Origin: Reclinomonas americana ATCC 50394
Lineage: Eukaryota; Jakobida; Jakobea; Jakobida
Length of the DNA: 64,000 nucleotides
Assembly (NCBI GenBank): GCA_048213135.1
Contig: PS015010.1
Span: 1,984,001 to 2,048,000, forward strand
Direction of reading: 5' to 3'
Shown: positions 19,524-28,354 of the stretch, one piece after another
Layout of the letters: each line of letters opens with the position of its first letter
Numbering within the stretch: position 1 is the first letter of the stretch
Translations under genes and position numbers: made by a program
The notes under the pieces: generated by a model
Database searches by the model: none
Told to the model about the DNA's origin: nothing
The model's input: the letters and a program-made list of their open reading frames with translations, nothing else

Positions 19524-19559
19524 GGCAACGAATTTTCAGAAAGTGCCAACGGATTTTCA
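19524..19559 (+). promoter_or_regulatory. LytTR-type operator candidate: two 15-bp direct repeats with 21-bp period (site B)
   Basis: Half-sites GGCAACGAATTTTCA (19524-19538) and GCCAACGGATTTTCA (19545-19559) share the pattern GN(A/C)AACG(A/G)ATT(A/T)TCA with site A at 16632-16667 and have the same spacing. It lies 73 nt before the next gene. Confidence 0.65.
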
Positions 19560-19566
19560 TTTGGGT

Positions 19567-19594
19567 AAAATAGTATACCAGGGCATACTATTTT
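19567..19594. promoter_or_regulatory. 10-bp perfect inverted repeat with 8-nt spacer
   Basis: AAAATAGTAT (19567-19576) and ATACTATTTT (19585-19594) flank ACCAGGGC. It lies after the LytTR gene and before the small membrane protein gene, next to site B. It could be a weak terminator of the kinase/regulator pair or an operator; there is no T run beyond the stem. Confidence 0.45.
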
Positions 19595-19631
19595 GCATAC
19601 ATAATTTATTTCAAACCAAAACTTAAATAGT

Positions 19632-20018
19632 ATGAAGTCAAAATTCACAATGATCGGAGCCGGTGTACTTTCAATTATCTCTGCCTGGTTGCCCTGGGTT
19701 AAATTAATGGGCATTACCCAAAATGGTTTTATGGGAGAATACAGGGGTAACCCGGGATTATTTTTTGTTGTACTGGGCGCTATCATCGCAATTATGGGAT
19801 TGCTGAACAAGAAATGGAGCGCCATTGTAGCCATCATTTTTTCATTGCTCGTTTGCGGGTTGGGTTTTAAATATTTCAGTGACGCCACCTCAGGCGACGC
19901 AGCAACAGCCGGTGCTTCCGCAGGTTTCGGCATCTACTGTATGATCCTCGCCGGTATTGCAGGAATTGCAGGTGGCGTAATGCGTTTACTGGTAAAGAAA
20001 AATGTTGTATCCGCATAA
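19632..20018 (+). CDS. Small four-helix membrane protein of unknown function
   Basis: 128 residues with four hydrophobic segments (about 6-24, 43-60, 63-83 and 97-120) joined by short loops. No known family is recognised. It lies downstream of LytTR site B and is the first of three same-strand genes (gaps 105 and 49 nt) that may form the target operon of the neighbouring LytTR system. Confidence 0.75.
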   Translation: MKSKFTMIGAGVLSIISAWLPWVKLMGITQNGFMGEYRGNPGLFFVVLGAIIAIMGLLNKKWSAIVAIIFSLLVCGLGFKYFSDATSGDAATAGASAGFGIYCMILAGIAGIAGGVMRLLVKKNVVSA

Positions 20019-20123
20019 TCAGCCCAGTTTTATCAGCCAAGCCAATCGGAAAAGATTTTCGAATGGAAGCGGGTAAGACAAATCAGTTTTTTTGTTAAAA
20101 ATAAAACCGTTAATTAAGTTAAT

Positions 20124-21260
20124 ATGAAATGTGTTCGTTTATTCCTGGTGCTTATATCAGCCGGAGCCTTCAGTTTTTCCCAGGCCCAAATCTCCGCTTT
20201 TATTAATGGTAAACCCATGAAATCCGGTACCGCGATCAATAAGGCCGACCTGGCCTCATTGGAAGTCAGTTTTAAAAACCCCAAAAGTCCTTCTTTCATA
20301 TATGGAAGATCTGTATTGGTTGTAGATATCATTGATGCCAAAAATGAGGATGTGGGATACTGGTATATCAGAAAAGACGGCACCGCCGCCGTAGAGGATT
20401 TTTTAAAAAATACTTCCGCCACAAAGAAATTCCGGGTTTTTGAAAACGGGGTGATGGAAAAGGGTGGCAATGACCTGGATTGGATATTCAATTCTTCCGC
20501 AGGAAGAGAAGACAGGAAAACACTCCAGGTTAAAATTTCCATGTCGTACAGGGAAAAAACAGGATACGAGCAATATGGCCAGGCAATTTCTTTACTGGAA
20601 CCGTTCATTTTAAATGTGCCGGTATGGGATGCCAAAAACCTGTCGCTCCCCTACCTTGACCTTACCGTTGATAAGAGCAATATTACCACTGACTTTTCTT
20701 TGAAACAAAACGGCAGACTTGGTGCAAAAGGTACGATACTGGGATATGAGTTGAAAGATAACAACAACTACCGGTATAGCATCTATGCCATATCAAGTGA
20801 TGATTACCCGGGTATGAATGTAAAAGAACTGGCTGATGATTTCATCCATGCGGCAGCGCTATATGCAGCACAGGATTATGTTACCAAATTCAGTAACTAC
20901 GATATCGAAAAATATACAATCGCCTGGGACGATATTAATGACTTGCTGAGTGAACGCAGGAGGATACCAAGTCTTAGCTGGAAAGGCAATAAAGACATTA
21001 GAAAAATGGACCTGCTGACTTTGTACCAGCCTGTGGAAATAAATGGATTGAAAGGATACACATTTAAAGCTGATGAAGAGTTCAGGCCAGACAGGAGTTC
21101 TAAATGGGAAAACAACGGCAAGTTTGTGATCTATATTCTTAACCATCCTTCCAATCCAAAATTAACGCTGGTAGCTTCAAATTCTTTACACAATCAATCT
21201 AAAAACGTGGAAGAAATGGACGCCTTTTTAAAGAGCATAATCAACAGCATCAAACATTAA
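20124..21260 (+). CDS. Secreted protein of unknown function
   Basis: 378 residues with a signal peptide ending SFSQAQ. The N-terminal part (about 22-175) looks like a beta-sandwich module and the C-terminal part (about 190-378) is mixed alpha/beta, ending in a helix. No catalytic motif and no lipobox are visible. It lies between the small membrane protein gene and a lipoprotein gene on the same strand, in the presumed LytTR target group. A real gene is well supported by length, signal peptide and codon use; the function is not. Confidence 0.75.
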   Translation: MKCVRLFLVLISAGAFSFSQAQISAFINGKPMKSGTAINKADLASLEVSFKNPKSPSFIYGRSVLVVDIIDAKNEDVGYWYIRKDGTAAVEDFLKNTSATKKFRVFENGVMEKGGNDLDWIFNSSAGREDRKTLQVKISMSYREKTGYEQYGQAISLLEPFILNVPVWDAKNLSLPYLDLTVDKSNITTDFSLKQNGRLGAKGTILGYELKDNNNYRYSIYAISSDDYPGMNVKELADDFIHAAALYAAQDYVTKFSNYDIEKYTIAWDDINDLLSERRRIPSLSWKGNKDIRKMDLLTLYQPVEINGLKGYTFKADEEFRPDRSSKWENNGKFVIYILNHPSNPKLTLVASNSLHNQSKNVEEMDAFLKSIINSIKH

Positions 21261-21309
21261 AAAACTCTGTGAAAATCAACAATTTTTAATCAACCAATTA
21301 TTTAAAAAA

Positions 21310-21687
21310 ATGAAGAAAGTATTTACAGCGGTAGCATTATCTGCAACCCTCTTTATCGCGGCATGCGGCGGCGGCTCAGACAAGCCGGCAGAAGCACCGG
21401 CAGTAGCCAACCCGGGCAAAATGAATGATTTTATCGCAATTCTTGACGGCACGGACGGAAGTTCAAAGAAGGCCGCCGATACTTATTTTAGTGACAGCTT
21501 AAAAAACAGCCAGGCAGAGTCCAACAACCTTACTTTTACCAATTATATCATGAAGGATGCAAAGGTTGTATCTGTAGAAGGCCAGTGTTGCACAATGGAA
21601 GCGAAAGCAGGTGTTACAACCCGCAGCTTCAAACTTTGCTGGCAGGGTGATAAAGTAACAGGTATTGAAGATCTGGGGATAAAGTAA
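21310..21687 (+). CDS. Small lipoprotein of unknown function
   Basis: 125 residues with a lipoprotein signal (FIAAC, Cys at residue 20) and an Ala/Pro linker, then a compact domain with a CC pair (GQCCTME) and another Cys (LCWQGD). It resembles small DUF4878-like/NTF2-like lipoproteins only loosely, so no family is claimed. A terminator follows at 21721-21750, closing the group that began at 19632. Confidence 0.75.
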   Translation: MKKVFTAVALSATLFIAACGGGSDKPAEAPAVANPGKMNDFIAILDGTDGSSKKAADTYFSDSLKNSQAESNNLTFTNYIMKDAKVVSVEGQCCTMEAKAGVTTRSFKLCWQGDKVTGIEDLGIK

Positions 21688-21720
21688 ACAGTCTCTTTTA
21701 TCGGTTCAGATAAAAATTGT

Positions 21721-21750
21721 AAAGCCCTTCGTAATTGAAGGGCTTTTTTA
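21721..21750 (+). terminator. Rho-independent terminator after the small lipoprotein gene
   Basis: AAGCCCTTC pairs with GAAGGGCTT around a 6-nt loop and is followed by TTTTTA, 34 nt after the stop codon. Confidence 0.9.
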
Positions 21751-21885
21751 TGACGTATCGTGTGCCGCAAGTGATTGAAATACATTCTAGCCACCCATTA
21801 ACGAGGTTTTAAAATGTGTAGTGGGGATGGCTGGGCGCCATGCTGCACATTCCCTGGAATCATCCGCACTATTTTCTTATAGCAC

Positions 21886-21917
21886 AAAAACAAAAAAGCC
21901 CCACATTTGTGAGGCTT
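21886..21917 (-). terminator. Terminator of the tRNA-Asp gene
   Basis: On the minus strand AAGCCTCAC (21917-21909) pairs with GTGGGGCTT (21904-21896) and is followed by TTTTTTGTTTTT, just after the tRNA 3' end. Confidence 0.85.
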
Positions 21918-21922
21918 TGTTG

Positions 21923-21996
21923 CGGACTGGACGGGACTCGAACCCGCGACCTCCGCCGTGACAGGGCGGCATTCTAACCAACTGAACTACCAATCC
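21923..21996 (-). tRNA. tRNA-Asp (anticodon GTC)
   Basis: The minus strand folds as a standard tRNA: acceptor GGATTGG with CCAGTCC (one G-T pair), D arm with AGTTCAGTTGGTTAGA, anticodon loop CTGTCAC giving GTC, and T arm with GGTTCGAGTCC. The discriminator is G. CCA is not encoded (the genome reads CAA after it). G34 makes it a queuosine tRNA, the type that GluQ modifies; a gluQ gene lies 6 kb away. Confidence 0.97.
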
Positions 21997-22045
21997 AAAA
22001 CTGTTGGTTTTGGTCCCCGAAACAGGTTTCCCGTTTAAGGGATGG

Positions 22046-22077
22046 CAAAGATAGGTTTTTGGTGTTTTCTCACCAAA
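22046..22077 (-). promoter_or_regulatory. Promoter of the tRNA-Asp gene (TTTG-N20-TATCTTTG)
   Basis: On the minus strand TTTG (22077-22074) and TATCTTTG (22053-22046) are 20 nt apart. This is the full Bacteroidota -33/-7 pattern and lies 50 nt before the tRNA 5' end. It is the best promoter seen in the window. Confidence 0.75.
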
Positions 22078-22143
22078 CTTTTATAAAAAAAAATTGCGGG
22101 CGCTGAATTTAGCAACTATCTTACATCCTGTTTCAGAATATAT

Positions 22144-22163
22144 AATATTAATTCATTAATATT
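22144..22163. promoter_or_regulatory. 8-bp inverted repeat in the accA leader
   Basis: AATATTAA and TTAATATT flank TTCA, 18 nt before the accA start. It may be an operator or simply AT-rich symmetry. Confidence 0.3.
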
Positions 22164-22181
22164 CAAGCGCAAAACTACTCC

Positions 22182-23153
22182 ATGCCAGAACTTAGTAAAC
22201 GCCAGTTCCTCGATTTTGAAAAGCCCATTAAGGAGCTGTATGACCAGATAGAAGTACAAAAAACAACAGGGGAAAAAGGCAAAATAGACGTGAGCGGCAC
22301 CATTGCCATGCTCGAACAAAGAATACTCGAAACCAAAAAACACCTCACCGCCAACCTCACACCCTGGCAGAAGGTGCAGATCAGCAGGCACCCCGACAGG
22401 CCCTATACACTCAAGTACATCGAAAAAATGTGTACCGACTTCATGGAACTGCATGGTGACCGCAATGTAAAAGACGACAAAGCCATGGTGGGCGGCTTCG
22501 CGAGGCTGGGCGACGAAACCGTAATGATCATCGGGCAGCAAAAAGGCTCCAATACCAAGATGCGCCAGATGCGGAACTTCGGTATGGCCAATCCTGAAGG
22601 TTACCGCAAAGCACTGCGCCTGATGAAACTGGCGGAAAAATTCAACAAACCCATTATCACCCTTATCGATACCCCCGGGGCTTATCCCGGCCTGGAAGCG
22701 GAAGAACGCGGACAGGGCGAGGCCATCGCACGTAATATTTATGAAATGATACGCCTTAAAGTACCCGTGATCTGTGTGGTCATCGGTGAAGGCGCCAGCG
22801 GCGGGGCTCTCGGCATAGGCGTAGGCGACCGCGTATTCATGATGGAAAACACCTGGTATACCGTTATCTCTCCCGAAAACTGCAGCACCATCCTGTGGCG
22901 CAGCTGGGCTCAAAAAGAAGTGGCGGCTGAGCAACTGCGGCTTACAGGTGACGACATGCTGCGTTTTGGGCTGGTTGATGGCGTGATACCCGAACCCCTG
23001 GGCGGTGCCCACTGGGATTATGATGAGGCTGCACAATTACTGAAGAACTACCTCATACCCGTACTGCAGGAACTGAAAAAAATACCTGCTGAAGAAAGGG
23101 CACAGCAAAGAATAGAGAAATTTGGCAAGATGGGTTTCTGGCAGGAAGCCTAA
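22182..23153 (+). CDS. accA: Acetyl-CoA carboxylase carboxyltransferase subunit alpha
   Basis: 323 residues, the normal length for AccA. With AccD it transfers the carboxyl group from biotin-BCCP to acetyl-CoA to make malonyl-CoA, the first step of fatty-acid synthesis in the cytosol. The family N-terminus ([18 protein letters not shown]) and the crotonase-like core are clear: [42 protein letters not shown], and the oxyanion region [15 protein letters not shown]. It stands alone: tRNA-Asp lies upstream on the other strand and a terminator follows at once. Confidence 0.97.
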   Translation: MPELSKRQFLDFEKPIKELYDQIEVQKTTGEKGKIDVSGTIAMLEQRILETKKHLTANLTPWQKVQISRHPDRPYTLKYIEKMCTDFMELHGDRNVKDDKAMVGGFARLGDETVMIIGQQKGSNTKMRQMRNFGMANPEGYRKALRLMKLAEKFNKPIITLIDTPGAYPGLEAEERGQGEAIARNIYEMIRLKVPVICVVIGEGASGGALGIGVGDRVFMMENTWYTVISPENCSTILWRSWAQKEVAAEQLRLTGDDMLRFGLVDGVIPEPLGGAHWDYDEAAQLLKNYLIPVLQELKKIPAEERAQQRIEKFGKMGFWQEA

Positions 23154-23177
23154 CCTTCTTCCCCTTGAACAATAGTA

Positions 23178-23208
23178 AAGCCCTCCCATACCGGAGGGCT
23201 TCTTTTTA
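23178..23208 (+). terminator. Rho-independent terminator of accA
   Basis: AAGCCCTCC (23178-23186) pairs with GGAGGGCTT (23193-23201) and is followed by CTTTTT, 24 nt after the accA stop. Confidence 0.9.
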
Positions 23209-23296
23209 CACCCATCCCCTCTTTTGCCACGCTCCTGTACTTTGTTTTTAGGGTTTCACGCATATTTTGTTGGTTTGCTTCATAATTAAACACCTC

Positions 23297-24361
23297 GTGC
23301 AAAAGAACAGTTCTCTTTCCCTTTACTGGAAATGCCAGCTACTCGGCTGGGCGGCGGCATCACTGTACTGGGGATACATGGGGTATATCGGTTCCAATTT
23401 CAGTTATTGGCTGGCCCTCATTCATTTTTTTGCCGATATGCTGATGTACATCGGTCTTACCCACCTGTTCCGTAACCTCTCCCGTCACTGGTCCTGGCAC
23501 ACCCTTTCACCGGGAAAATTATTGCCGCGTATTATACCTGCAGTAATTGTTTTGGGTTTTCTCTTTATGATGGTTACGGTTGGAAAAACCTACCTGGTAA
23601 GGTACTGGTTTGAATACGGGTTTTCGGAATCACTCCGTGTGTATGCCAGCAACATAGTATTGGTAACCACATTTATGACAGGTATAAGGTTGATGTCGAT
23701 ATGGCTGCTGGCTTATTACGGTTACCATTATGCGCAGCGGGAGATCAGAGCTTCACGTGAAAGCGCCCGGCTGGCCCTGGTTGCTAAAGATGCACAGCTC
23801 AACAACCTGGCGGCACAACTCAACCCGCATTTCTTTTTTAATTCACTCAACAATATCAAGTCACTGGTAACTGCCGATCCCCTCGCGGCACGGCGGGCTA
23901 TTGATTTGTTGTCTGAATTGATGCGCACTTCCTTATATAAACGGGATCAGCAGCTGATTACGGTACAGGAAGAAATGGCTCTGGTGAGCGATTACCTGGA
24001 ACTGGAGAAAATACGTTTTGAAAAAAGATTAACCACTCATATCCAGGTCGGTGATCAAACAGCGACAGCACTGGTACCGCCACTCAGTATACAAACTTTA
24101 GTTGAAAACGCTATCAAGCATGGTATAGCACAACGAAAGGAAGGCGGCACCATCAACATCATCATAAGGCAGGAACAAAATGATACCCTTATCACCGTGG
24201 AGAACCCGGGGCAACTGCACTCCAGCGCGGCACCGGGACTTGGGCTGAAAAACCTGGAAGAAAGGCTGCAGCTGCAATTCAATGGGCGTGCGAGTTTCAG
24301 GTTAATGTCAACTACGCAGGACACCATATTGGCAACGCTTACAATTCCGCAGCATGGGTAA
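23297..24361 (+). CDS. Membrane sensor kinase of the LytS/YehU type
   Basis: 354 residues if GTG 23297 is the start; TTG 23267 or 23270 would add nine or ten residues, and no ATG is suitably placed. The GTG is preferred because the family usually opens a few residues before the first helix (LYWKCQLLGWAAASLYW), but it is not certain. Four membrane helices span roughly the first 150 residues. The His_kinase motif AAQLNPHFFFNSLNNIKSL places the phospho-His near residue 178, and the ATPase N box is PLSIQTLVENAIKHGIAQRKEGG. The regulator gene overlaps its end by 8 nt. Confidence 0.88.
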   Translation: MQKNSSLSLYWKCQLLGWAAASLYWGYMGYIGSNFSYWLALIHFFADMLMYIGLTHLFRNLSRHWSWHTLSPGKLLPRIIPAVIVLGFLFMMVTVGKTYLVRYWFEYGFSESLRVYASNIVLVTTFMTGIRLMSIWLLAYYGYHYAQREIRASRESARLALVAKDAQLNNLAAQLNPHFFFNSLNNIKSLVTADPLAARRAIDLLSELMRTSLYKRDQQLITVQEEMALVSDYLELEKIRFEKRLTTHIQVGDQTATALVPPLSIQTLVENAIKHGIAQRKEGGTINIIIRQEQNDTLITVENPGQLHSSAAPGLGLKNLEERLQLQFNGRASFRLMSTTQDTILATLTIPQHG

Positions 24362-25064
24362 ATGGCAGGTCATAATTATTGATGATGAACGGCTGGCACG
24401 GGAAGAACTGCGCCGGGCATTGGTCGCCTATCCCGAACTGGAAGTAGTGGCAGAAGCGGAACATGCCGATGAAGCGGAAGAACAGATCAGGAAATGGCAA
24501 CCGCAACTTATCTTCCTCGATATACAGATGCCGGAGCGCACAGGTTTCGATCTGCTGGAATCACTGGAACAGGTGCCGGAGATCATTTTCACCACAGCAT
24601 TTGACCAGTACGCGGTGAAAGCATTTGAGGCCAATGCGCTCGACTACCTGGTAAAACCCATACGTGATGAACGCTTATCCATGGCGATGGAGAAAGTCAG
24701 AATAAAGTTATCCGCCCGTGAGCAGGAATTACCGGAAGATAAAACACTGTTCATTAAAGACGGGGAACGTTATCATTTTATAAAGGTGAGTGATATTTAC
24801 CTGGCGGAATCCGCCGGCAATTATGCCCGTCTTTATTTCAGCAATAAAAAAATTTACATCCGCCGGTCGCTGAACCAACTGGAGAACATTCTGCCTTCGG
24901 CTGTGTTCTTCCGTACCAGCAGAACGGAGATCATCAACCTTAATTTCATCAGCTCCGTAGAAAGCTTACCCAACGGGCATTTGATGGCAACCCTGCAAAG
25001 CGGGCAATCCCTGGTCATGTCAAACCGGCAATCGGCGGTATTCCGGAATAAGAACAGTTTATGA
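24354..25064 (+). CDS. LytTR-family response regulator
   Basis: 236 residues. The receiver domain has IIIDDERLAREELRR and phospho-Asp56 (LIFLDIQMPERTG), with the switch Lys in YLVKPIRDE. The LytTR domain covers about 128-232 (LFIKDGERYHFIKVSDIYLAESAGNYARLYFSNKKIYIRRSLNQLENIL). Its start lies inside the end of the kinase gene, so translation is coupled. No direct-repeat operator of the kind found for the 16.8-19.5 kb system is seen before either gene. Confidence 0.94.
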   Translation: MGKWQVIIIDDERLAREELRRALVAYPELEVVAEAEHADEAEEQIRKWQPQLIFLDIQMPERTGFDLLESLEQVPEIIFTTAFDQYAVKAFEANALDYLVKPIRDERLSMAMEKVRIKLSAREQELPEDKTLFIKDGERYHFIKVSDIYLAESAGNYARLYFSNKKIYIRRSLNQLENILPSAVFFRTSRTEIINLNFISSVESLPNGHLMATLQSGQSLVMSNRQSAVFRNKNSL

Positions 25065-25110
25065 TCCACAAAGAATAAATGATATTGTAATCACTCACTA
25101 AAGTATAGCC

Positions 25111-26829
25111 ATGAAAAAAATAATGCTTCTTGCCATGATGGCAATGACAACGTATGCCTGCACCTCGCAAAACCAGGCCGACAGCACCTACAGCATCAGC
25201 GACAGTGTACTCATCCGCACTCGCGATGGTGCACAGGTATCAGCGTTACTGGTACGAAAAAAAGGGGTTACGGAGAAACAGGCCACTATATTGGTATTTA
25301 CCATTTACGCCAGGCCAACCGACATTAAAAAAGCGAAAGAGGCCGCGGATAAAGGCTATACCGGCATGGTAGCTTTTACGCGGGGTAAGCGGTACAGTCC
25401 GGATGCGCCCCTCCCTTATGAGCATGATGGCGAAGATGTGTACGACGTCATAGACTGGATCGATCACCAGCCCTGGAGCAATCACCAGGTGGCTATGTAC
25501 GGCGGCAGTTATACCGGTTTCACCTCCTGGGCTTCCATGAAAAAATTGCATCCCGCACTGAAAACGATCGTCGCTTCCGCTTCCTGTGCTCCCGGCCTGG
25601 ATGTACCCATGACCAACAATGTGTTCATGAGTTTTGCCTTCCCCTGGATATATTATACCACCAATAACAAATGGCTGGATGAAAAAGATTACCGTGATAC
25701 CATCTGGAACCGCCTGTACTGGCGATGGTACAATGAAGGCAGGGCCTACAATGCACTGGACACGATGATCGGCAGGCCCAGTGATATTTACCAGCGCTGG
25801 CTGGCCCACCCTACCTACGATAGTTACTGGCAGCACATGATCCCTTATAAAGAAGAATTTGCGCAGATCACCATTCCGGTACTTTCCACCACGGGTTACT
25901 ACGACGGCGGGCAGATAGGCGCTACCTATTACATGCGGGAACACCTTAAGTACAACCCCAAAGCGGAACACTACTTTATCATCGGTCCATACGGTCATTT
26001 TGGTTCGCAGGGCTACCCCGATTCTGTTTATAATGGTTACCGCATCGACCCGGCGGCCAACATCCGCATACACGATATCATTTATGAATGGTTCGGTCAT
26101 GTTCTGAAAAAACAACCGCTTCCTTCCCTGCTTAAGGACAGGGTGAATTTCCAGGTGATGGGTTCCAATGAATGGACACACGTTCCATCGCTTCAGCAAA
26201 TGAGTAACGATACACTCAGGATGTACCTCGCCAATACAACGGAGGGGAAAATAAAGCTGAGTTCTGTCCGCCCAAAGAAGAAAGAATACACACTGCAAAA
26301 AGTAGATTTCGCAGACCGCAATACCATCAACAATTACTATTTCATGAACGCAGTGATATACGACAGCCTGGATACCAACAACGGCCTGCTGTTCGTAAGT
26401 GATCCTGTAAAAGAAAGCACGGATATCAGCGGCAGGTTCTCCGGCCTGATGAATGTGATCATCAACAAAAAAGATATGGACTACAGCGTTGTGCTTTTTG
26501 AACAAATGCCCGATGGCAAATATTTTCTCCTCAGCTACTTTATGGGCCGGGCCAGCCATGCTGCCGATGTTACCACAAGAAAATTACTGGTACCGGGTGT
26601 TCCGCAAGGCATCCCTTTTACCAACAGTTATATCACAGCCCGCAGGCTGGAGAAAGGAAGCCGTATTGTGGCGTTGGTCAACATCAATAAAAGCGCTTTC
26701 GAACAGGTGAACTACGGAACAGGAAAGGATGTAAGTACTGAAGATATCAGCGATGCGAAAGAACCTTTACTGGTAAAATGGCTAAACAGCAGCTACCTCG
26801 ACATACCTGTTCGCAAGTGGCAAAAATGA
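25111..26829 (+). CDS. CocE/NonD family hydrolase (S15-type, lipoprotein)
   Basis: 572 residues with a lipoprotein signal (TTYAC, Cys17). The alpha/beta-hydrolase domain has the nucleophile elbow MYGGSYTGFTSW (Ser133), an acid in GYYDGGQIGA (Asp265) and a His in GPYGHFGSQGY (His296). The remaining C-terminal part is a beta-sandwich typical of X-Pro dipeptidyl peptidase/cocaine esterase-like proteins. It should hydrolyse acyl esters, amides or peptide substrates in the periplasm or at the surface; the true substrate is unknown. It starts 46 nt after the LytTR gene, so it may share that transcript. Confidence 0.9.
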   Translation: MKKIMLLAMMAMTTYACTSQNQADSTYSISDSVLIRTRDGAQVSALLVRKKGVTEKQATILVFTIYARPTDIKKAKEAADKGYTGMVAFTRGKRYSPDAPLPYEHDGEDVYDVIDWIDHQPWSNHQVAMYGGSYTGFTSWASMKKLHPALKTIVASASCAPGLDVPMTNNVFMSFAFPWIYYTTNNKWLDEKDYRDTIWNRLYWRWYNEGRAYNALDTMIGRPSDIYQRWLAHPTYDSYWQHMIPYKEEFAQITIPVLSTTGYYDGGQIGATYYMREHLKYNPKAEHYFIIGPYGHFGSQGYPDSVYNGYRIDPAANIRIHDIIYEWFGHVLKKQPLPSLLKDRVNFQVMGSNEWTHVPSLQQMSNDTLRMYLANTTEGKIKLSSVRPKKKEYTLQKVDFADRNTINNYYFMNAVIYDSLDTNNGLLFVSDPVKESTDISGRFSGLMNVIINKKDMDYSVVLFEQMPDGKYFLLSYFMGRASHAADVTTRKLLVPGVPQGIPFTNSYITARRLEKGSRIVALVNINKSAFEQVNYGTGKDVSTEDISDAKEPLLVKWLNSSYLDIPVRKWQK

Positions 26830-26934
26830 CGTCCGGCTATGCAATTATTTAATAGTAAATAAGCCGCCTGTGGCATGGTTTTTTCCTAGTTTTACAGGGA
26901 GATCCCCATACGTTTAACCTGTAAAATAATAGCT

Positions 26935-27756
26935 ATGAAAACGATACTCGCAGCCACCGATTTTTCGCCTGCTGCAGTTAATGCAGTCAACTACGCGGCA
27001 GGCATGGCACAGCAACTCCAGGCAGAACTGGTACTGCTGCATGTGTACCAGCTTCCCGTGGTTTACACGGAGATGCCTGCAGCCCCTATGGAGATAGCGG
27101 ATTTTGGCGAAGACGCCGAAAGAAAACTCAGGGCTGTAAAAGATGAGTTGATACATGCCACCAACAGTCAGCTTAACATTACCACGGTTACCAAACTGGG
27201 TATGTTTTACCCCGCACTGGAAGAAGCCTGTGAAGAAGTGCAGCCATACCTGGTCATTATGGGCAGCCAGGGTACTACCGCTGCTGAAAGGTTTCTTTTT
27301 GGCGGACATACCGTTCATGCCATGAAAAACCTCAACTGGCCGTTGATCTCCGTTCCACCGAATGCCGCATTCGGTCAAATAAAAAAAGCAGGGCTCGCCT
27401 GCGATTTCATTGATGTGGAAGATACCGTTCCCGTTGCAAAGATCAGTAAGTTCCTCAGTGATTTTGGCGCCGAACTGCATGTGCTCAACACAGGAAGAAA
27501 GGAACAGTTTGACCCTGAACTGGTATTTGAATCAGGTATATTACGGCGCCTGTGGCACAATCCCAAACATGTATATCATTATATCACCGCGGAAGATACC
27601 GACCAGGGTGTAATCGATTATGCCGGTGAAAAGGAAATCGATCTGCTGATCGTTATACCCAAAGAGCACAGTTTACTGGAAAAGATATTTTTCAAAAGTC
27701 ATACAAAACAAATGGTGCTGCACAGTCCCATACCGGTGATGGCACTGCATTACTGA
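26935..27756 (+). CDS. Universal stress protein, tandem UspA domains
   Basis: 273 residues. The first domain starts KTILAATDFSPAAVNAVNYAAGMAQQL and ends with the nucleotide-loop motif VIMGSQGTTAAERFLFGGHTVHAMKNLNWPLISVP. The second domain (about 150-273) is more degenerate and ends with KMVLHSPIPVMALHY-like strands, without a clear G-2x-G-9x-G(S/T) motif. It is a cytosolic ATP-binding stress protein family; no specific role can be given. It stands alone and converges with the pentapeptide gene. Confidence 0.9.
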   Translation: MKTILAATDFSPAAVNAVNYAAGMAQQLQAELVLLHVYQLPVVYTEMPAAPMEIADFGEDAERKLRAVKDELIHATNSQLNITTVTKLGMFYPALEEACEEVQPYLVIMGSQGTTAAERFLFGGHTVHAMKNLNWPLISVPPNAAFGQIKKAGLACDFIDVEDTVPVAKISKFLSDFGAELHVLNTGRKEQFDPELVFESGILRRLWHNPKHVYHYITAEDTDQGVIDYAGEKEIDLLIVIPKEHSLLEKIFFKSHTKQMVLHSPIPVMALHY

Positions 27757-27761
27757 AGTAA

Positions 27762-28334
27762 CTATTCAATTACTATATCATACTTCCCCAGCAAACCGGC
27801 GAGTCCGTTTACGGAGAACAGGGCTTTCTTTATCCTGTTGGCCTCGGGGTTGATCGTAAAATTCCATGCCGTGCGGAAATCAACCTTCTCCAATACCGAT
27901 CGATCGAAAACGGCGCCGGCCATATCACAATGATCAAATACAGCGCCTGCAAGATCCGCTTCAGTAAAATCCACTTCGTGTACAACACATTTTTTAAATA
28001 TAGTCTTGCGCAGGTTGCGCTGGTAGAAACAGGAATGGGTAAGGGTACAATTATCGAAGCTCACTTCAAACGATAATACTTTGCAATGTTCAAAATGCAA
28101 GCCCAGCATTTTACAATCCTGGAAACTGACTTCCTGGAAAGCTGTTTCTCCAAGCATACACATACTCAGGTCGCAATTATCAAAAACACATTCCGTGAAT
28201 TGTATCGCTGAAAGATTGACTCCGCCCAGGTTGCAGTTCACAAAGCGGCAATGCTCATATACCCCGGGCTTCAAAGGTTGTTCTGTATAGTTGATGTGTG
28301 AAAATGTCTGCTCTTCGAAATATTGCTTCTCCAT
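27762..28334 (-). CDS. Pentapeptide-repeat protein
   Basis: 190 residues built of A(D/N)LXX-type units (CRFVNCNLGGVNLSAIQFTECVFDNCDLSMCML ... VDFTEADLAGAVFDHCDMAGAVFDRSVLEKVDFR), which form a right-handed quadrilateral beta helix. The length and pattern resemble McbG/Qnr-like solo repeat proteins, but no gyrase-specific loop can be shown and resistance should not be assumed. It lies 20 nt after gluQ on the same strand and is probably co-transcribed. Confidence 0.9.
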   Translation of the reverse strand: MEKQYFEEQTFSHINYTEQPLKPGVYEHCRFVNCNLGGVNLSAIQFTECVFDNCDLSMCMLGETAFQEVSFQDCKMLGLHFEHCKVLSFEVSFDNCTLTHSCFYQRNLRKTIFKKCVVHEVDFTEADLAGAVFDHCDMAGAVFDRSVLEKVDFRTAWNFTINPEANRIKKALFSVNGLAGLLGKYDIVIE

Positions 28335-28354
28335 ATCAATTAAAGCGAATAGTG

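Noticed and set aside
22116-23036. A 306-codon minus-strand frame opposite accA
   Set aside because: accA is certain from its motifs; the antisense frame is a codon-bias product.
25246-26559. A 437-codon open frame on the minus strand
   Set aside because: It lies fully opposite the CocE/NonD hydrolase, which has a lipobox and a catalytic triad; the antisense protein has no domain and results from codon bias.
27762-28334. Quinolone-resistance (Qnr) assignment for the pentapeptide protein
   Set aside because: Only the generic repeat is visible; no Qnr-specific loops can be shown.
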